Assembly (NCBI GenBank): GCA_030630015.1
Contig: DAOVNV010000005.1
Location: 1 to 24,653, forward strand
Source: Desulfuromonadales bacterium
GTDB lineage: Bacteria > Desulfobacterota > Desulfuromonadia > Desulfuromonadales > BM103
Direction of reading: 5' to 3'
Length of the DNA: 24,653 nt
Shown here: in pieces, positions 8,071 through 19,720 of the stretch
Numbering within the stretch: the first letter of the stretch is position 1
How the letters are laid out: each line of letters starts with the position of its first letter
Notes under the pieces: generated by a model
The model's database searches: none
What the model saw: the letters and a program-made list of their open reading frames with translations, nothing else
What the model was told of the DNA's origin: nothing
Translations under genes and position numbers: made by a program

Positions 8071-8729
8071 TGACAGCGTTGTTTCGCAAAAAGGACAAGC
8101 CTGCCAAAGCCAAACCTGAAAAATCACGCTTGCGCGACTGGACCGAAGCCCTGGTCGTCGCTGCTGTTCTGGCCCTGATTATCCGTTCTTTCGTTGTGCA
8201 GGCCTTCAAGATCCCGTCCGGATCCATGGAGGACACCCTGCTGATTGGCGACCATCTGCTGGTCAACAAGTTCGTGTACGGACTGCAACTGCCATTTTCC
8301 GATCAGCGCTTTTTGTCGATGCGCGAACCGAAGACCGGCGACATCATTGTTTTTGAGTTTCCTGAAGATCATGACAAGCCCTATTTCAAGCGCCGTGACT
8401 TTATTAAACGGGTGATCGGCACGCCTGGAGACACGGTGGCTGTTCGCAACAAGCAGGTCTACCTGAACGGCAAGCTTTTTAAGATCCCTGAACAGGTTTA
8501 CAAGGACCCGGCCATGACGACCGGTCCACGGGACAATATGTCTCAAATTACGGTTCCGTCCGGTAAATATTTCGTGATGGGCGATAATCGTGACCGTTCT
8601 TTCGATAGTCGTTTCTGGGGCTTTGTCGATGCGTCTGCGGTCAAGGGCTTGGCCTTTATCAAGTACTGGTCGTGGGACCGTGAGAAAATGTGGCCGCGCT
8701 GGGGAAGGATTGGTCGCTCTATTCACTAA
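8070..8729 (+). CDS. lepB: Signal peptidase I
   Basis: Membrane-bound serine protease that removes signal peptides from exported proteins. The 219-aa protein has a charged cytoplasmic N-terminus, one membrane segment at about 25-44, and the periplasmic catalytic domain. The nucleophile is in PSGSMEDTL (S52) and the general base is the lysine in FIKRVIG (K113). The box GDNRDRSFDSR is at 171-181. I chose the ATG at 8070, overlapping the lepA stop, because AAGGA lies 9 bp upstream and the product then begins like other LepB proteins. Longer in-frame versions would run back into lepA. Translational coupling with lepA is likely, and lepA-lepB is a classic pair. Confidence 0.96.
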   Translation: MTALFRKKDKPAKAKPEKSRLRDWTEALVVAAVLALIIRSFVVQAFKIPSGSMEDTLLIGDHLLVNKFVYGLQLPFSDQRFLSMREPKTGDIIVFEFPEDHDKPYFKRRDFIKRVIGTPGDTVAVRNKQVYLNGKLFKIPEQVYKDPAMTTGPRDNMSQITVPSGKYFVMGDNRDRSFDSRFWGFVDASAVKGLAFIKYWSWDREKMWPRWGRIGRSIH

Positions 8730-8779
8730 TTATCTGAAATTACTAGGGACTGTCTGTTTTTCTGGTGAGTAGTTTCATG

Positions 8780-8808
8780 TTGACCGGAGACACAATCCCT
8801 GTTATATT
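8780..8808 (+). promoter_or_regulatory. Sigma-70 promoter of the pyr operon
   Basis: TTGACC (8780-8785) is followed after exactly 17 bp by TATATT (8803-8808), 51 bp after the lepB stop. Both boxes match consensus at five of six positions. Transcription from about 8815 would produce a leader of roughly 155 nt containing the PyrR-binding hairpin and the attenuator. Confidence 0.7.
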
Positions 8809-8831
8809 CGCTGAAAATTTGGTGGGTAGTC

Positions 8832-8865
8832 TCCTTTTAAGTTAATCCAGAGAGGTTAGCAAGGG
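8832..8865 (+). promoter_or_regulatory. PyrR-binding RNA hairpin (anti-antiterminator)
   Basis: The sequence AATCCAGAGAGGTT (8844-8857) fits the PyrR recognition consensus known from Bacillus (ARUCCnGnGAGGYU). In RNA, 8841-8847 pairs with 8854-8860 in seven pairs (two G-U), leaving a CAGAGA loop. A lower stem of 8832-8836 with 8861-8865 is separated by a UUAA bulge, the usual shape of this element. GAGAGG (8850-8855) can instead pair with CCTTTC (8911-8916), the 5' arm of the downstream terminator, so PyrR binding would favour termination. The PyrR protein is encoded directly downstream. Confidence 0.75.
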
Positions 8866-8910
8866 TGGCAGAAAATAAAGCACACAAGGTGCACAAAAAA
8901 ACAGTCAATG

Positions 8911-8943
8911 CCTTTCCGTTCTGAACGGAGAGGTATTTTTTTT
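8911..8943 (+). terminator. Rho-independent attenuator upstream of pyrR
   Basis: CCTTTCCGTT (8911-8920) pairs with AACGGAGAGG (8924-8933) around a 3-nt CTG loop (one G-U pair). It is followed by TATTTTTTTT (8934-8943). It ends 28 bp before the pyrR start, and its 5' arm is complementary to part of the PyrR-binding hairpin, the arrangement of a UMP-responsive attenuator. Confidence 0.85.
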
Positions 8944-8971
8944 GGGTATAACACAAAGGAGGATTGAGCCT

Positions 8972-9508
8972 ATGGCCAAGGCGGAGACCATTATACTAAA
9001 TCAAGCCGGTATTACCCGGGCCATCACACGAATTGCTCACGAAATTCTTGAGATCAACAGGGGTGGCGAAGGTTTAGCCCTGGTGGGGATTCGCACCGGG
9101 GGGGATACCCTTGCCAAGCTGATCTGCCAACGCATTTCAGAGATCGAAGGGGTGGATGTACCGCTCGGTACGGTCGATATCACCATGTACCGCGATGACC
9201 TTGCCGCTCGCGGCAGTCTGCCGGTCGGCAAGACGGAGATTCCTTTTCCCTTGGACGATAAAAAGGTCGTGCTGGTTGATGACGTTCTTTTTACGGGCCG
9301 TACGATCCGTGCCGCGATGGACGCTCTGATGGACTTTGGCCGCCCATCGTGTATCCAGTTGTCGGTATTGATCGATCGGGGTCACCGTGAACTGCCGATC
9401 AGGGCCGACTATGTCGGTCGCAACGTGCCGACTTCACTGGAGGAGCAGATCGAGCTCCTGTTTGATGAGGACATGGTTCCCGTGGAAGTTCGGCTGATCA
9501 AACCTTGA
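8972..9508 (+). CDS. pyrR: Bifunctional pyr operon regulator / uracil phosphoribosyltransferase PyrR
   Basis: In Gram-positive bacteria PyrR binds UMP and then pyr leader RNA to cause termination. Many homologues also have uracil phosphoribosyltransferase activity. The 178-aa length is standard. The PRPP-binding motif VVLVDDVLFTGRT is at 99-111 and the family segment RGHRELPIRADYVG lies in the C-terminal third. Start choice: the ATG at 8972 has AAAGGAGG at 8956-8963. An in-frame TTG at 8942 lies in the terminator's T tract and would put the ribosome-binding site inside the gene. The PyrR-binding hairpin and attenuator just upstream strongly support autoregulation by RNA binding here. Confidence 0.95.
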   Translation: MAKAETIILNQAGITRAITRIAHEILEINRGGEGLALVGIRTGGDTLAKLICQRISEIEGVDVPLGTVDITMYRDDLAARGSLPVGKTEIPFPLDDKKVVLVDDVLFTGRTIRAAMDALMDFGRPSCIQLSVLIDRGHRELPIRADYVGRNVPTSLEEQIELLFDEDMVPVEVRLIKP

Positions 9509-9533
9509 TGGCTAAGCCATCACAAGACTTTTT
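9506..9533 (+). terminator. Weak hairpin with T-run at the pyrR end
   Basis: TGATGGC (9506-9512, including the pyrR stop) pairs perfectly with GCCATCA (9516-9522) around a TAA loop. A TTTTT run follows only after five more bases (9528-9532), so termination would be inefficient. It may adjust the pyrR to pyrB ratio. Confidence 0.3.
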
Positions 9534-9554
9534 GCGAGGCCAATAAACCTTAGT

Positions 9555-9578
9555 CCAGTTCAGAACTGGGTTTTCTGT
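9555..9578 (+). promoter_or_regulatory. Second hairpin with T-rich tail before pyrB
   Basis: CCAGTT (9555-9560) and AACTGG (9564-9569) form a six-pair stem with a CAG loop, followed by GTTTTCTGTT. It lies directly upstream of the pyrB ribosome-binding site GGGAGGAG. It could be a second attenuator or a processing hairpin. I do not see a full PyrR-binding consensus next to it. Confidence 0.35.
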
Positions 9579-9594
9579 TACAGGGAGGAGCAGC

Positions 9595-10533
9595 ATGGCA
9601 TTTCGTCACAAGCACATTCTTGGTATTGAGCACCTGAGCGCCGAAGACATTCAGCTGATTCTTGATACGGCTGAAAGTTTCAAGGAAATCAATTCCCGGG
9701 ACATCAAGAAGGTTCCGACGCTACGCGGCAAAACCATCATCAACGCCTTCTTTGAAGCGAGCACTCGGACCCGGCTTTCCTTCGAGATCGCCGGCAAGCG
9801 GCTCTCGGCGGATTCGGTGAATATTTCCGGCTCGACCTCTTCGGTCGTCAAGGGTGAGACCCTTGAAGATACCGCCAAAAATATCGAGGCGATGGCCCCC
9901 GACATCATCGTTATCAGGCATGGTCATTCAGGCTCACCGCACTATCTCGCCGAAAGGGTCGGCTGTTCGATTATCAATGCAGGTGACGGTGCACATGAGC
10001 ACCCGAGCCAGGCTCTGCTCGACCTGATGACCATGCGTGAGCACAAGGGCTCGATTAAGGGGCTTGAGGTCGCCATCGTCGGTGATATCACGCATAGTCG
10101 TGTTGCCCGGTCGAATATCTACGCACTGACCCGGATGGGTGCCAGGATACGCCTAGCCGGTCCTGGCACCATGATCCCGGCCGGTATTGAAAAAATGGGT
10201 GACGTCACTGTTTTCAACGACCTGCGCGATGCCATAAAGGATGCGGACGTGGTCATGATGCTGCGGATTCAGCTTGAGCGTCAGAGCAAAACTCTGCTGC
10301 CGAGTCTGCGTGAATATGCGCGTTACTTCGGACTGAACCAGGAAAATCTCAAGTTGGCCAGGCCGGACGCCATCGTCATGCACCCGGGTCCCATGAATCG
10401 AGGCGTGGAGATCTCCTCCTACGTATCGGACGGGGAGCAGAATGTCATCCTCGATCAGGTTGAGAATGGCGTTGCCGTAAGAATGGCACTCCTGTACCTG
10501 GTCAGCGGTGTTGACGCTATACTGGCGGAATAA
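9595..10533 (+). CDS. pyrB: Aspartate carbamoyltransferase catalytic subunit
   Basis: Condenses carbamoyl phosphate with aspartate to N-carbamoyl-aspartate, the committed step of pyrimidine synthesis. The 312-aa length is standard. The carbamoyl-phosphate loop STRTR is at 56-60, with the lysine of VVKGE (K86), the HPSQ motif at 136-139 and MHPGPMNRG near 265. The ATG at 9595 follows a strong GGGAGGAG. No pyrI regulatory subunit is encoded in the window, consistent with the shorter ATCase class that works without one. It lies in the pyrR-pyrB-pyrC run, 41 bp before the chosen pyrC start. Confidence 0.96.
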   Translation: MAFRHKHILGIEHLSAEDIQLILDTAESFKEINSRDIKKVPTLRGKTIINAFFEASTRTRLSFEIAGKRLSADSVNISGSTSSVVKGETLEDTAKNIEAMAPDIIVIRHGHSGSPHYLAERVGCSIINAGDGAHEHPSQALLDLMTMREHKGSIKGLEVAIVGDITHSRVARSNIYALTRMGARIRLAGPGTMIPAGIEKMGDVTVFNDLRDAIKDADVVMMLRIQLERQSKTLLPSLREYARYFGLNQENLKLARPDAIVMHPGPMNRGVEISSYVSDGEQNVILDQVENGVAVRMALLYLVSGVDAILAE

Positions 10534-10574
10534 AACAACTGCCCTTTGAACATACAGACAGAGAGGTGAGAAAT

Positions 10575-11855
10575 ATGGAAAAGCTTATTATCAAAGGGGG
10601 CCGGGTCATTGATCCAGCGCAGAACCTTGACGAGACCCTGGATATTCTTATCGAGAACGGCGTGGTCGTGTCCATCGGCGGGGGCATAGATGCAGAAGAT
10701 GCTGAAGTAATTGATGCTACCGGAAAACTGGTAACGCCGGGTCTGGTTGATATTCACGTTCATTTGCGCGACCCGGGATTTGAGTACAAGGAAGATATCG
10801 CCTCCGGTACCCGCTCTGCCGTAGCCGGCGGGTTTACCTCCGTGGCCTGTATGCCCAACACCAAACCGGTGAATGACAACCATACCATCACCAGCTACAT
10901 CCTGCAGAAAGCCGAGAAAGAAGGTTCCTGCAGGGTCTTCCCGATCGCCAGCATTACCAAGGGGATGGCCGGTGAAAGTCTTACGGAAATGGGTGAACTC
11001 AAGGAAATCGGCTGTTGCGCAGTTTCTGATGATGGCGTCCCCGTTTCCAATAGTGAAATGATGCGTCGCGCCATGGAGTACGCCAGGCCTTTCGGTCTGG
11101 CAATCGTTACGCATGCAGAAGACCTTGCCTTGGTCGGTTCCGGTGTTATGAACGAAGGTCCGGTGGCAACCGAACTCGGCTTGAAGGGCATTCCCTGGGT
11201 TGCCGAGGACGCGGCAACAGTCCGGGACGTCATGCTTTCGGAACTGACCGGCTGCCGTCTGCACGTCTGCCATGTTTCGACTAAAGGGTCTGTCGATATT
11301 GTTCGTCAGGCAAAAAGACGTGGAGTACCGGTGACTTGTGAGGCAACCCCTCATCATTTTTCTCTGACTGAAGAGGCGGTGCGTGGCTACAATACCAACG
11401 CGAAAATGAACCCGCCGTTGCGCAGTGAAGAGGATCGCCAGGCCGTACTGGCAGGTCTTGCCGACGGCACGATCGATGCCATTGCAACCGACCATGCACC
11501 GCATCATCTCGACGAGAAAAATGTCGAATTCAATATTGCCATGAACGGCGTGGTTGGCCTCGAGACGGCTCTGTCGCTCTCGCTGCAACTGGTTCGGGAC
11601 GGTGTAATCGATCTGCATCGTATGATCGAATTGCTGACCTGCAGTCCCGCCCGGGCTCTTGATTTGCCCGTCGGGACCCTGGAAATCGGCAGCGATGCCG
11701 ATGTCACGATTATCGATCCGGATCTCAAGTGGACGGTTGATGCCCAGCAACTTGCGAGTAAAAGCAAGAATACGCCCTTTGACGGCTGGGAGATGCAAGG
11801 GGCGGCAGTCTGTACAGTTGTAGGCGGCAAGGTGATGTTTGATATAGCAAAATAA
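10575..11855 (+). CDS. pyrC: Dihydroorotase
   Basis: Zinc amidohydrolase that closes carbamoyl-aspartate to dihydroorotate. The 426-aa length fits the class I (multifunctional-like) bacterial dihydroorotases. Metal ligands are visible in DIHVHLRDPG (HxH at 61-63) and TDHAPHH (D306-H307). The aspartate pair of SDDGVPV (152-153) is where class I enzymes often use aspartate instead of a carboxylated lysine. I chose the ATG at 10575 because GAGAGGTGAG (10561-10570) makes a ribosome-binding site for it; an in-frame GTG at 10566 would fall inside that site. It follows pyrB and precedes carB1. In some bacteria class I DHOase forms a complex with PyrB, which is possible but unproven here. Confidence 0.95.
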   Translation: MEKLIIKGGRVIDPAQNLDETLDILIENGVVVSIGGGIDAEDAEVIDATGKLVTPGLVDIHVHLRDPGFEYKEDIASGTRSAVAGGFTSVACMPNTKPVNDNHTITSYILQKAEKEGSCRVFPIASITKGMAGESLTEMGELKEIGCCAVSDDGVPVSNSEMMRRAMEYARPFGLAIVTHAEDLALVGSGVMNEGPVATELGLKGIPWVAEDAATVRDVMLSELTGCRLHVCHVSTKGSVDIVRQAKRRGVPVTCEATPHHFSLTEEAVRGYNTNAKMNPPLRSEEDRQAVLAGLADGTIDAIATDHAPHHLDEKNVEFNIAMNGVVGLETALSLSLQLVRDGVIDLHRMIELLTCSPARALDLPVGTLEIGSDADVTIIDPDLKWTVDAQQLASKSKNTPFDGWEMQGAAVCTVVGGKVMFDIAK

Positions 11856-11911
11856 CTCATTAAACACAGTCAGTTAATTATATGTAGCTGAGAAAGTAGA
11901 TGGGGACAGGT

Positions 11912-14900
11912 ATGCCTAGACGTGATGATGTTAAAAAGGTTCTTATTATCGGTTCTGGACCAATTATTATTGGCCAGGCTTGCGAATTCGACTACTCGGG
12001 AACCCAGGCGTGCAAGGCGTTGCGCAAGCTTGGCTACCAGATTGTTCTGGTCAACTCCAACCCGGCTACAATTATGACTGACCCCGGGCTGGCTGATGTC
12101 ACCTATGTTGAACCGCTCAACATCAAGACTTTAACCGAAATTATCGAAAAGGAGCGTCCCGATGCGCTGTTGCCCAACCTGGGCGGGCAGACTGGACTCA
12201 ACCTGTCCAGTGCATTGGCCACGGAAGGTATTCTTGACAAGTATGGCGTTCGGGTGATCGGCGTCAATCTGGATGCCATCAAGCGTGGCGAAGATCGCGA
12301 GACTTTCAAGGAGACCATGACACGTCTTGGGATTGAAACTCCCAGGAGTGACATCGCCACCAGCCTTGAGCAGGCTCGTGAGATCGTCAAGCACATTGAC
12401 TTGCCGGTGGTTATTCGACCCGCGTACACCATGGGTGGAACGGGTGGTGGTTTTGCCTACAATATGGAAGAGTTTGAAGAGCTGGCCAATCGTGGTTTGT
12501 CGGCCAGCCCGGTCAGTCAGATCCTGATCGAAGAATCGGTACTCGGCTGGGAAGAGCTTGAGTTGGAAGTGGTCCGCGATGCTAAAAACCAGAAAATCAC
12601 CGTATGCTACATTGAAAATGTCGATGCCATGGGCGTGCACACCGGTGACTCTTTCTGTACAGCACCAATGCTGACGATCAGCGCAGAATTGCAGCAGCGC
12701 CTCCAGAAGTATTCTTACGATATTGTCGACGCCATCGAGGTGATCGGCGGCACCAATGTCCAGTTTGCCCACGATCCCGAAACCGGAAGGGTGGTGGTCA
12801 TCGAAATCAATCCACGCACCTCGCGTTCTTCGGCTTTGGCTTCCAAGGCGACCGGCTTTCCGATCGCCCTGGTGTCCTCCATGCTGGCTGCCGGCCTGAC
12901 CCTTGACGAAATTCCCTACTGGCGTGACGGCACCCTCGAAAAGTACACGCCGTCCGGCGATTACGTGGTCGTCAAATTCGCCCGCTGGGCTTTCGAGAAG
13001 TTCAAGGGCGTCGAGGATAAGCTCGGCACCCAGATGCGTGCCGTCGGCGAAGTCATGAGTATTGGTAAGAATTACAAGGAGGCGTTCCAGAAGTCGATCC
13101 GTTCCCTGGAAAACGGCCGCTACGGACTCGGTTTTGCCAGCAACTTCAACAGTATGAATCTCGAAAGCCTTATGGAGCGGCTTGTTGAGCCGAGCAGCGA
13201 GCGTCAATTTCTTCTGTACGAGGCCCTGCGCAAGGGCGCAAGCGTTGCTGAACTCCACAGCAAGACACATATCAAGGCCTGGTTCCTTGAGCAGATGAAT
13301 GAGCTTGTTGAGCTTGAAGAGCAACTCCTTGTTCATAAGGGACAACTTCCCCCGGACGAGCTCCTCATCAAGGCCAAGCAGGATGGTTTTGCCGACAAGT
13401 ACCTCGCCCAGATTCTCGGTTTGACCGAAACGGCCATCCGTGAAAAGCGGCTCACGCTGGGTGTTGCCGAGGCGTGGGAGCCGGTTCCGGTCAGCGGCGT
13501 TGAAGATGCCGCCTACTACTTCTCTACCTACAATGCGCCTGACCAGGTCGATGTCACTGACCATAAAAAAATCATGGTTCTGGGTGGTGGTCCGAACCGG
13601 ATCGGGCAGGGTATCGAATTCGATTACTGCTGTGTTCACACAGCCCTTGCACTGCGTGAGGCCGGTTACGAAACGATCATGGTCAATTGCAACCCGGAAA
13701 CGGTTTCCACCGATTATGATACGTCCGATAAGCTTTATTTCGAGCCTTTGACCGTGGAAGACGTACTGGCCATTTACCACAAGGAAAAGCCGGAAGGCGT
13801 CGTCGTACAGTTCGGGGGCCAGACTCCTCTGAATATCGCATTTGAACTGCAGGCGGCCGGCGTCAAAATCCTCGGTACCAGCCCCGAAACCATCGACATG
13901 GCGGAGGACCGGGCACAATTTAATGCCATGATGGAGAAGCTTGGTATTCCGCAGCCCGAATCGGGAATGGCCAGCACCCTTGATGAGGCCCTGCAGATCG
14001 CCGGGCGCATCGGTTATCCGCTCATGGTGCGTCCTTCCTATGTTCTCGGCGGCCGTGCCATGGAAATCGTGTTCGATGAGGACATGCTGTGCGAATATGT
14101 TCAGAAGGCTGTCGATGTTTCCCCGGAACGACCCATTCTGATCGACAAGTTCCTGGACAACGCAATCGAAGCGGAAGCAGACGCTATCAGCGACGGTACC
14201 GATGCGTTCGTCCCTGCGGTCATGGAGCATATCGAGATGGCAGGAGTCCATTCAGGGGACTCTGCGTGCGTGATTCCTCCTGTCAATATCCCGCAGAAGC
14301 ATCTGGATACGATCAACAGCTACACCAGGCGCATTGCCGTTGAGATGGGCGTCGTCGGTTTGATGAACATCCAATATGCCATCTATGAAGACCAGGTTTA
14401 TATCCTGGAGGCCAACCCGCGCGCCAGCCGTACGGTGCCCCTGGTTTCCAAGGTGTGCAACATCCCGATGGCGCGCCTTGCCGTACAGGCAGTGCTCGGA
14501 GTCAAGCTGAGTGACATGAAACTCTCGCACAAGGTCATTCCTCATTTTGGCGTCAAGGAGGCAGTTTTCCCGTTTAACATGTTCCCCGAAGTTGATCCTT
14601 TGCTCGGCCCGGAGATGCGCTCCACCGGCGAAGTACTCGGGTTGGCAAACAATTTCGGGCGTGCTTTTTTCAAGGCCCAGGAAGGTACCGGGACCATGTT
14701 GCCGCAAGCTGGCGCCGTGTTGATCACCGTTGCCGACAAGGACCGCTCCGGCGGGCTTGAAGCTGCCCGGCGGTTTGCCGCCCTCGGTTTCAAGATATAC
14801 GCGACCGAAGGCACCAAAGCTTATCTCGGTGCCCACGGCATCGAATCCGAACTGCTTCTGAAAATGCATGAAGGCCGCCCCAATATTGCGGATGCAATTA

Positions 14901-15115
14901 TGAACGGCAAGATTCAACTGGTGATCAATACTCCCATCGGCCGCCTCAGTATCCATGACGATTCCTACATTCGTAAGGCGGCAATCAAACACAGGGTACC
15001 GTATATTACGACCGTTGCCGCTGCCATCGCGGCGGCAGAGGGCATCGCCGCCTGCCAGGAGCAGGGCAAAGGCGCGGTCAGAAGCCTACAGGAATATCAC
15101 GCACAACTTGATTGA
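11912..15115 (+). CDS. carB: Carbamoyl-phosphate synthase large subunit, first (divergent) copy
   Basis: A full-length 1067-aa large subunit. It has the N-terminal synthetase half (ending near 549), the second half starting at KKIMVLGGGPNRIGQG (about 550), and a C-terminal MGS-like allosteric domain from about 933. ATP-grasp motifs (IRPAYTMGGTGGG, MGVHTGDS, IEINPRTSRSS and, in the second half, RPSYVLGGRAMEIV and LEANPRASR) look intact, so it is not a pseudogene. It differs markedly from the second copy at 16412: LLPNLGGQTGLNLSSALATEG and GVNLDAIKRGEDR here replace the more usual LLPTLGGQTALNCAVDVARDG and GAKLPAIEMAEDR. The linking region is about 20 residues shorter. This recalls the type I associate with Bacteroidetes and some anaerobes. 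I chose the ATG at 11912 over 11900 because MPRRDDVKKVLIIG is the usual beginning. No small-subunit gene precedes it. Confidence 0.92.
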   Translation: MPRRDDVKKVLIIGSGPIIIGQACEFDYSGTQACKALRKLGYQIVLVNSNPATIMTDPGLADVTYVEPLNIKTLTEIIEKERPDALLPNLGGQTGLNLSSALATEGILDKYGVRVIGVNLDAIKRGEDRETFKETMTRLGIETPRSDIATSLEQAREIVKHIDLPVVIRPAYTMGGTGGGFAYNMEEFEELANRGLSASPVSQILIEESVLGWEELELEVVRDAKNQKITVCYIENVDAMGVHTGDSFCTAPMLTISAELQQRLQKYSYDIVDAIEVIGGTNVQFAHDPETGRVVVIEINPRTSRSSALASKATGFPIALVSSMLAAGLTLDEIPYWRDGTLEKYTPSGDYVVVKFARWAFEKFKGVEDKLGTQMRAVGEVMSIGKNYKEAFQKSIRSLENGRYGLGFASNFNSMNLESLMERLVEPSSERQFLLYEALRKGASVAELHSKTHIKAWFLEQMNELVELEEQLLVHKGQLPPDELLIKAKQDGFADKYLAQILGLTETAIREKRLTLGVAEAWEPVPVSGVEDAAYYFSTYNAPDQVDVTDHKKIMVLGGGPNRIGQGIEFDYCCVHTALALREAGYETIMVNCNPETVSTDYDTSDKLYFEPLTVEDVLAIYHKEKPEGVVVQFGGQTPLNIAFELQAAGVKILGTSPETIDMAEDRAQFNAMMEKLGIPQPESGMASTLDEALQIAGRIGYPLMVRPSYVLGGRAMEIVFDEDMLCEYVQKAVDVSPERPILIDKFLDNAIEAEADAISDGTDAFVPAVMEHIEMAGVHSGDSACVIPPVNIPQKHLDTINSYTRRIAVEMGVVGLMNIQYAIYEDQVYILEANPRASRTVPLVSKVCNIPMARLAVQAVLGVKLSDMKLSHKVIPHFGVKEAVFPFNMFPEVDPLLGPEMRSTGEVLGLANNFGRAFFKAQEGTGTMLPQAGAVLITVADKDRSGGLEAARRFAALGFKIYATEGTKAYLGAHGIESELLLKMHEGRPNIADAIMNGKIQLVINTPIGRLSIHDDSYIRKAAIKHRVPYITTVAAAIAAAEGIAACQEQGKGAVRSLQEYHAQLD

Positions 15116-15262
15116 AATTTAGTAACTATTCAGCTGTCTGACTAACCGCACAGCATGTGGCCTACAGCCATTGCCTGCGGGAAGTTAAGTGACAACATTG
15201 GACGCAGGCAATGGCTGTAGTCCACATGCCCTCGCTGCAGCGCTGAATAGTTACGAAATTTA
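15114..15262. repeat. 8-bp target-site duplication flanking the MITE
   Basis: GAAATTTA occurs at 15114-15121 and again at 15255-15262, exactly abutting the two ends of the element at 15122-15254. The left copy begins in the carB1 stop codon, so the insertion occurred at the very end of that gene without changing the protein. Confidence 0.8.
15122..15254. mobile_element. 133-bp miniature inverted-repeat element (IS66-like ends)
   Basis: Perfect 13-bp terminal inverted repeats: GTAACTATTCAGC at 15122-15134 and its complement GCTGAATAGTTAC at 15242-15254. Inside is a second palindrome in which 15153-15179 pairs with 15203-15229 (26 of 27 positions) around a 23-nt spacer. Both borders carry the direct repeat GAAATTTA. 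Ends starting GTAA and an 8-bp target duplication are features of the IS66 family, so a non-autonomous derivative moved by an IS66-type transposase is the likely origin. No coding sequence is present. In the pyr mRNA it would fold into one long hairpin between carB1 and carA. Confidence 0.85.
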
Positions 15263-15285
15263 TAGACAAGAATATGGGAGCGGCA

Positions 15286-16411
15286 ATGATAAAAGCAGCA
15301 TTGGCCCTGGCCGATGGCAGGGTCTTCTATGGACGGGCATTTGGTGCTTCCGGCGAGATTTCCGGTGAAGTTGTGTTTAATACCAGCATGTCCGGTTATC
15401 AGGAGATCCTCACCGATCCGTCCTACCGCGGCGAAATTGTGACGATGACCTACCCGCTGATCGGCAACTATGGCATCAACATGGAGGATGTCGAATCCTG
15501 GCAGCCGCATCTGGCCGGTTTCGTGGTCAAGGAAGCAAGCGATTTTCCGAGCAACTGGCGATCGGAAATGTCACTGGATGCCTACCTGAAGGAGAATGGC
15601 ATCGTCGGCATTCAGGGGATCGACACCCGGGCGCTGGTGCGCCATATTCGCGACAAGGGCGCCCAGACCGGCATCCTTTCCACGCTCGATTTGGATGCTG
15701 ACAGCCTGGTTGCCAAGGCCCGTAAAGCTCCCTCGATTGTCGGACAGGACCTGGTCAGGGAAGTGACCTGCAAGGAGCCTTATCATTGGACGGAGGGTCC
15801 CTGGGACCTGGAAAACGGTTATGAGGGCGGCAGCGATGCAGCGTTGCGCTACAAGGTGGTCGCCTACGACTTTGGCATCAAACGCAATATCCTGCGCAAT
15901 CTCGTCGCCTGCGGCTGCGATGTCACGGTTGTCCCGGCAACGACCTCTGCCGCAGAGGTTCTGGCCATGCAGCCGGATGGCGTATTCCTCAGCAATGGCC
16001 CAGGTGATCCCGAACCAATTGTCTACGCTCAGGAAAATATCCGTGCCTTGCTCGGCAAGGTGCCGCTGTTCGGCATCTGTCTCGGTCACCAGCTCCTCTC
16101 GATTGCGCTGGGAGGAAAAACCTTCAAACTCAAGTTCGGACATCGCGGCGGCAACCAGCCCGTTCAGCGCGGCGATGGACATAATGTCGAAATTACCGCC
16201 CAGAACCACGGTTTTGCCGTCGCGCCGGACAGCATCCCGGACCAGGTCGCGGTCACCCATACCAACCTGAACGACGACACCATCGAGGGTGTCTGCCATA
16301 TGCAGATGCCGGCTTTTTCGGTTCAGTATCACCCCGAGGCCTCGCCGGGTCCGCATGATGCCCGCTACTTGTTCGATGAATTTATCAAATTGATGGAGAA
16401 TTGGAAAAAAC

Positions 16412-16428
<17 letters not shown>
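15286..16428 (+). CDS. carA: Carbamoyl-phosphate synthase small (glutaminase) subunit
   Basis: Hydrolyses glutamine and delivers ammonia to the large subunit. The 380-aa length is standard. The N-terminal CPSase small-chain domain starts at ALALADGRVFYGRAFG and contains EVVFNTSMSGYQE. The class I glutamine amidotransferase domain follows (about 190-370) with LSNGPGDP (235-242), the nucleophile in FGICLGHQL (C265), and H349 and E351 of YHPE. I chose the ATG at 15286 with GGGAG at 15277-15281; an in-frame ATG at 15274 lacks a clear site. It is the only carA in the window and sits between two carB genes. Its end overlaps the start of carB2 by 17 bp, so that pair is surely coupled. Confidence 0.96.
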
Positions 16429-19675
<3,247 letters not shown>

Positions 19676-19720
19676 GAGACTGCCCGTCATTTTTTGTTGT
19701 TAAAATTAAAACGATACCAG

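Noticed and set aside
8942..8971. TTG start for pyrR
   Set aside because: It lies in the terminator T tract and would translate through the Shine-Dalgarno that serves the ATG at 8972.
9506..9594. Second PyrR-binding site before pyrB
   Set aside because: Only fragments of the consensus (GCGAGGCC, AGTCCAG) are present and not in the right order, so I report only hairpins.
10455..11867. 470-codon open frame antisense to pyrC
   Set aside because: Same cause: it is codon-aligned with the real gene, which has full dihydroorotase motifs.
12131..14251. 706-codon open frame antisense to carB1
   Set aside because: It is codon-aligned with carB1 on the opposite strand. Stops there would need TTA, CTA or TCA sense codons, which are rare in this GC-rich gene. 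The product shows no recognisable motif.
15122..15254. Palindrome between carB1 and carA as an attenuator
   Set aside because: There is no T tract, and the exact 8-bp border duplication with terminal repeats is better explained by transposition.
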